Assembly (NCBI GenBank): GCA_007119095.1
Contig: SKQI01000145.1
Coordinates: 1 to 13,195, forward strand
Direction of reading: 5' to 3'
Length of the DNA stretch: 13,195 bases
DNA from: Wenzhouxiangella sp.
GTDB taxonomy: Bacteria > Pseudomonadota > Gammaproteobacteria > Xanthomonadales > Wenzhouxiangellaceae
The number at the start of each line of letters is the position of its first letter. Position 1 is the first letter of the stretch. Below are positions 12,077 to 13,195 of the stretch, piece by piece. The notes beneath the pieces are model-generated. The model was not told the DNA's origin. It made no database searches and saw only the letters and a program-made list of their open reading frames with translations. The position numbers and the translations under genes were made by a program.

Positions 12077-13195
12077 GCTGTTTTTGCTGTTCATCCTGCT
12101 GCCGGTAGCGGCTGCCAGCGGTTGGTGGCTGGCGCGACGTCGCGATCTCGGTCGACGACGTCGAGATTCGGCCTTGTCGAGTAACTATTTCCGCGGGTTA
12201 AATTACCTTCTCAACGAGCAGCCCGACAAGGCTATCGAAGTGTTCCTTCAGATTGCCGAGATCAACCAGGATACCGTGGAGACCCACCTGGCCCTTGGGA
12301 ATCTGTTTCGCCGCCGCGGTGAGATGGATAAAGCGATTCGTTTTCACAAGCACATTATCAGCCGCCCGAGCCTGACTGAAGAGCAGCGCTCCCAGGCGTT
12401 ACTTGAGCTCGGTGAAGACTACATGCGTGCGGGTCTGCTGGATCGGGCAGAGAAACTTTTCTCGCAGCTGCTTGAGCACGATCCTCGTGCCCAGCTCCCA
12501 GCCCGCCAGCTGCTGGATATTTACCAGCAGGAAAAGGATTGGTCCAAGGCGATCGAATGTTCGCGCTATCTGGCCGACGACAACGCCAGGACCCAGCAGC
12601 TGGTCGCCCAGTTTTATTGTGAGCTGGCCCAGCAGGCCTTGGCAGATGGTGATGTCGAAGCGGTTCGCAAGCATCTGCGGCAAGCCCGTCGCTGTGATGC
12701 GCGCAGTCCTCGGCCTCGTCTTCTGGAAGGTGAACTGGCCTGGCAGGCCGATGATTTTTCGACGGCACTTCAGTGCTATCTGGAGGCCTGTCAGCTGGAT
12801 CGTGATTGTGTCGTGCTGGCACTGGATCGGATCGTGGTCTGTCACCATCGCCTGGGTCAGATCGAGGGTCTGGAATCCTGGCTCGGTGAGCAAGTGGCAG
12901 AGGGCAAGCTGACAACGCCAGTGCTGGTGCTGGCTGAATTGAAGGCAGAAAAAGACCCCCGAAAAGCGGTCGATTTTCTCCTGGAGAACCTGTCTCATCG
13001 CCCGACGGTGCGTGGCCTGGAGTGCTTGATGAACCTGCTGCACGATCATGATTTTGGTCTTGAGCAGGTTGGTCCGGAGCTGATCCGCGACTTGATGCAA
13101 CGTTTGATCGAAGGTCAGCCGATCTATCGTTGCACTCACTGTGGCTTCAGCGGCAGTTCCTATCACTGGCTTTGCCCTAGCTGCAGGCGCTGGAA
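12069..13195 (+). CDS. lapB: LapB, TPR protein controlling LPS synthesis (3' end cut by window)
   Basis: Membrane-anchored cytoplasmic TPR protein, formerly YciM. In E. coli it promotes FtsH degradation of LpxC and so limits lipopolysaccharide synthesis. The frame starts at the ATG overlapping the end of lapA and stays open to the right edge: 375 codons seen against 389 in E. coli, so only about 14 are missing. Seen are an N-terminal membrane helix (2-22) followed by an Arg-rich stop (RRR, RRRRR), tetratricopeptide helices from about 38 to 340 (NYLLNEQPDKAIEVF, LALGNLFRRRGEMDKAI, LGEDYMRAGLLDRAEKLF), and a C-terminal rubredoxin-like metal site with two CxxC pairs, Cys355/Cys358 and Cys369/Cys372 (YRCTHCGF, HWLCPSC). 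No nearby Shine-Dalgarno is seen; translation probably couples to lapA. HflKC at the other end of the window acts on the same protease. Confidence 0.96.
   Translation, partial: MLELFLLFILLPVAAASGWWLARRRDLGRRRRDSALSSNYFRGLNYLLNEQPDKAIEVFLQIAEINQDTVETHLALGNLFRRRGEMDKAIRFHKHIISRPSLTEEQRSQALLELGEDYMRAGLLDRAEKLFSQLLEHDPRAQLPARQLLDIYQQEKDWSKAIECSRYLADDNARTQQLVAQFYCELAQQALADGDVEAVRKHLRQARRCDARSPRPRLLEGELAWQADDFSTALQCYLEACQLDRDCVVLALDRIVVCHHRLGQIEGLESWLGEQVAEGKLTTPVLVLAELKAEKDPRKAVDFLLENLSHRPTVRGLECLMNLLHDHDFGLEQVGPELIRDLMQRLIEGQPIYRCTHCGFSGSSYHWLCPSCRRW

Overview
The window is a continuous block of housekeeping genes, all on the + strand. It is G+C-rich by eye and has very short spacers. Protein signatures (HflK/HflC, the fused chorismate mutase-prephenate dehydratase, IHF-beta, LapA/LapB) and gene order point to a gammaproteobacterium. 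The order serC-pheA-hisC-aroA-cmk-rpsA-ihfB-lapA-lapB resembles the pseudomonad/xanthomonad arrangement rather than that of E. coli. I cannot name the genus from sequence alone.

Layout. Positions 1-1498 hold the 3' end of hflK and all of hflC, the membrane SPFH pair that modulates FtsH. Positions 1515-4102 hold purA (adenylosuccinate synthetase) and serS (seryl-tRNA synthetase). Positions 4115-8812 form an amino-acid block: serC, pheA, hisC and aroA. Positions 8819-11725 carry cmk, rpsA and ihfB. Positions 11807-13195 hold lapA and lapB; lapB runs off the right edge, about 14 codons short of the usual end.

How they work together. SerC supplies serine, the substrate of SerS. AroA makes the chorismate precursor EPSP, PheA takes chorismate to phenylpyruvate, and HisC-type aminotransferases can act on histidinol phosphate and often on aromatic keto acids. 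Cmk, S1 and IHF serve nucleotide supply, translation and nucleoid structure. LapA/LapB tune lipopolysaccharide synthesis through FtsH, and HflKC at the left edge modulates the same protease. Several junctions look translationally coupled: hflK/hflC, serC/pheA (38-nt overlap), hisC/aroA (ATGA overlap) and lapA/lapB (8-nt overlap).

The non-coding interest lies in four short gaps. The pheA-hisC gap is AT-rich with stacked inverted repeats. The roughly 200-nt leader before rpsA has a terminator-like hairpin and a possible short upstream ORF. The rpsA-ihfB gap has a perfect 10-bp hairpin. The ihfB-lapA gap has a weaker hairpin. I found no mobile element, CRISPR array, tRNA, rRNA or convincing minus-strand gene, and no clearly new biological system.
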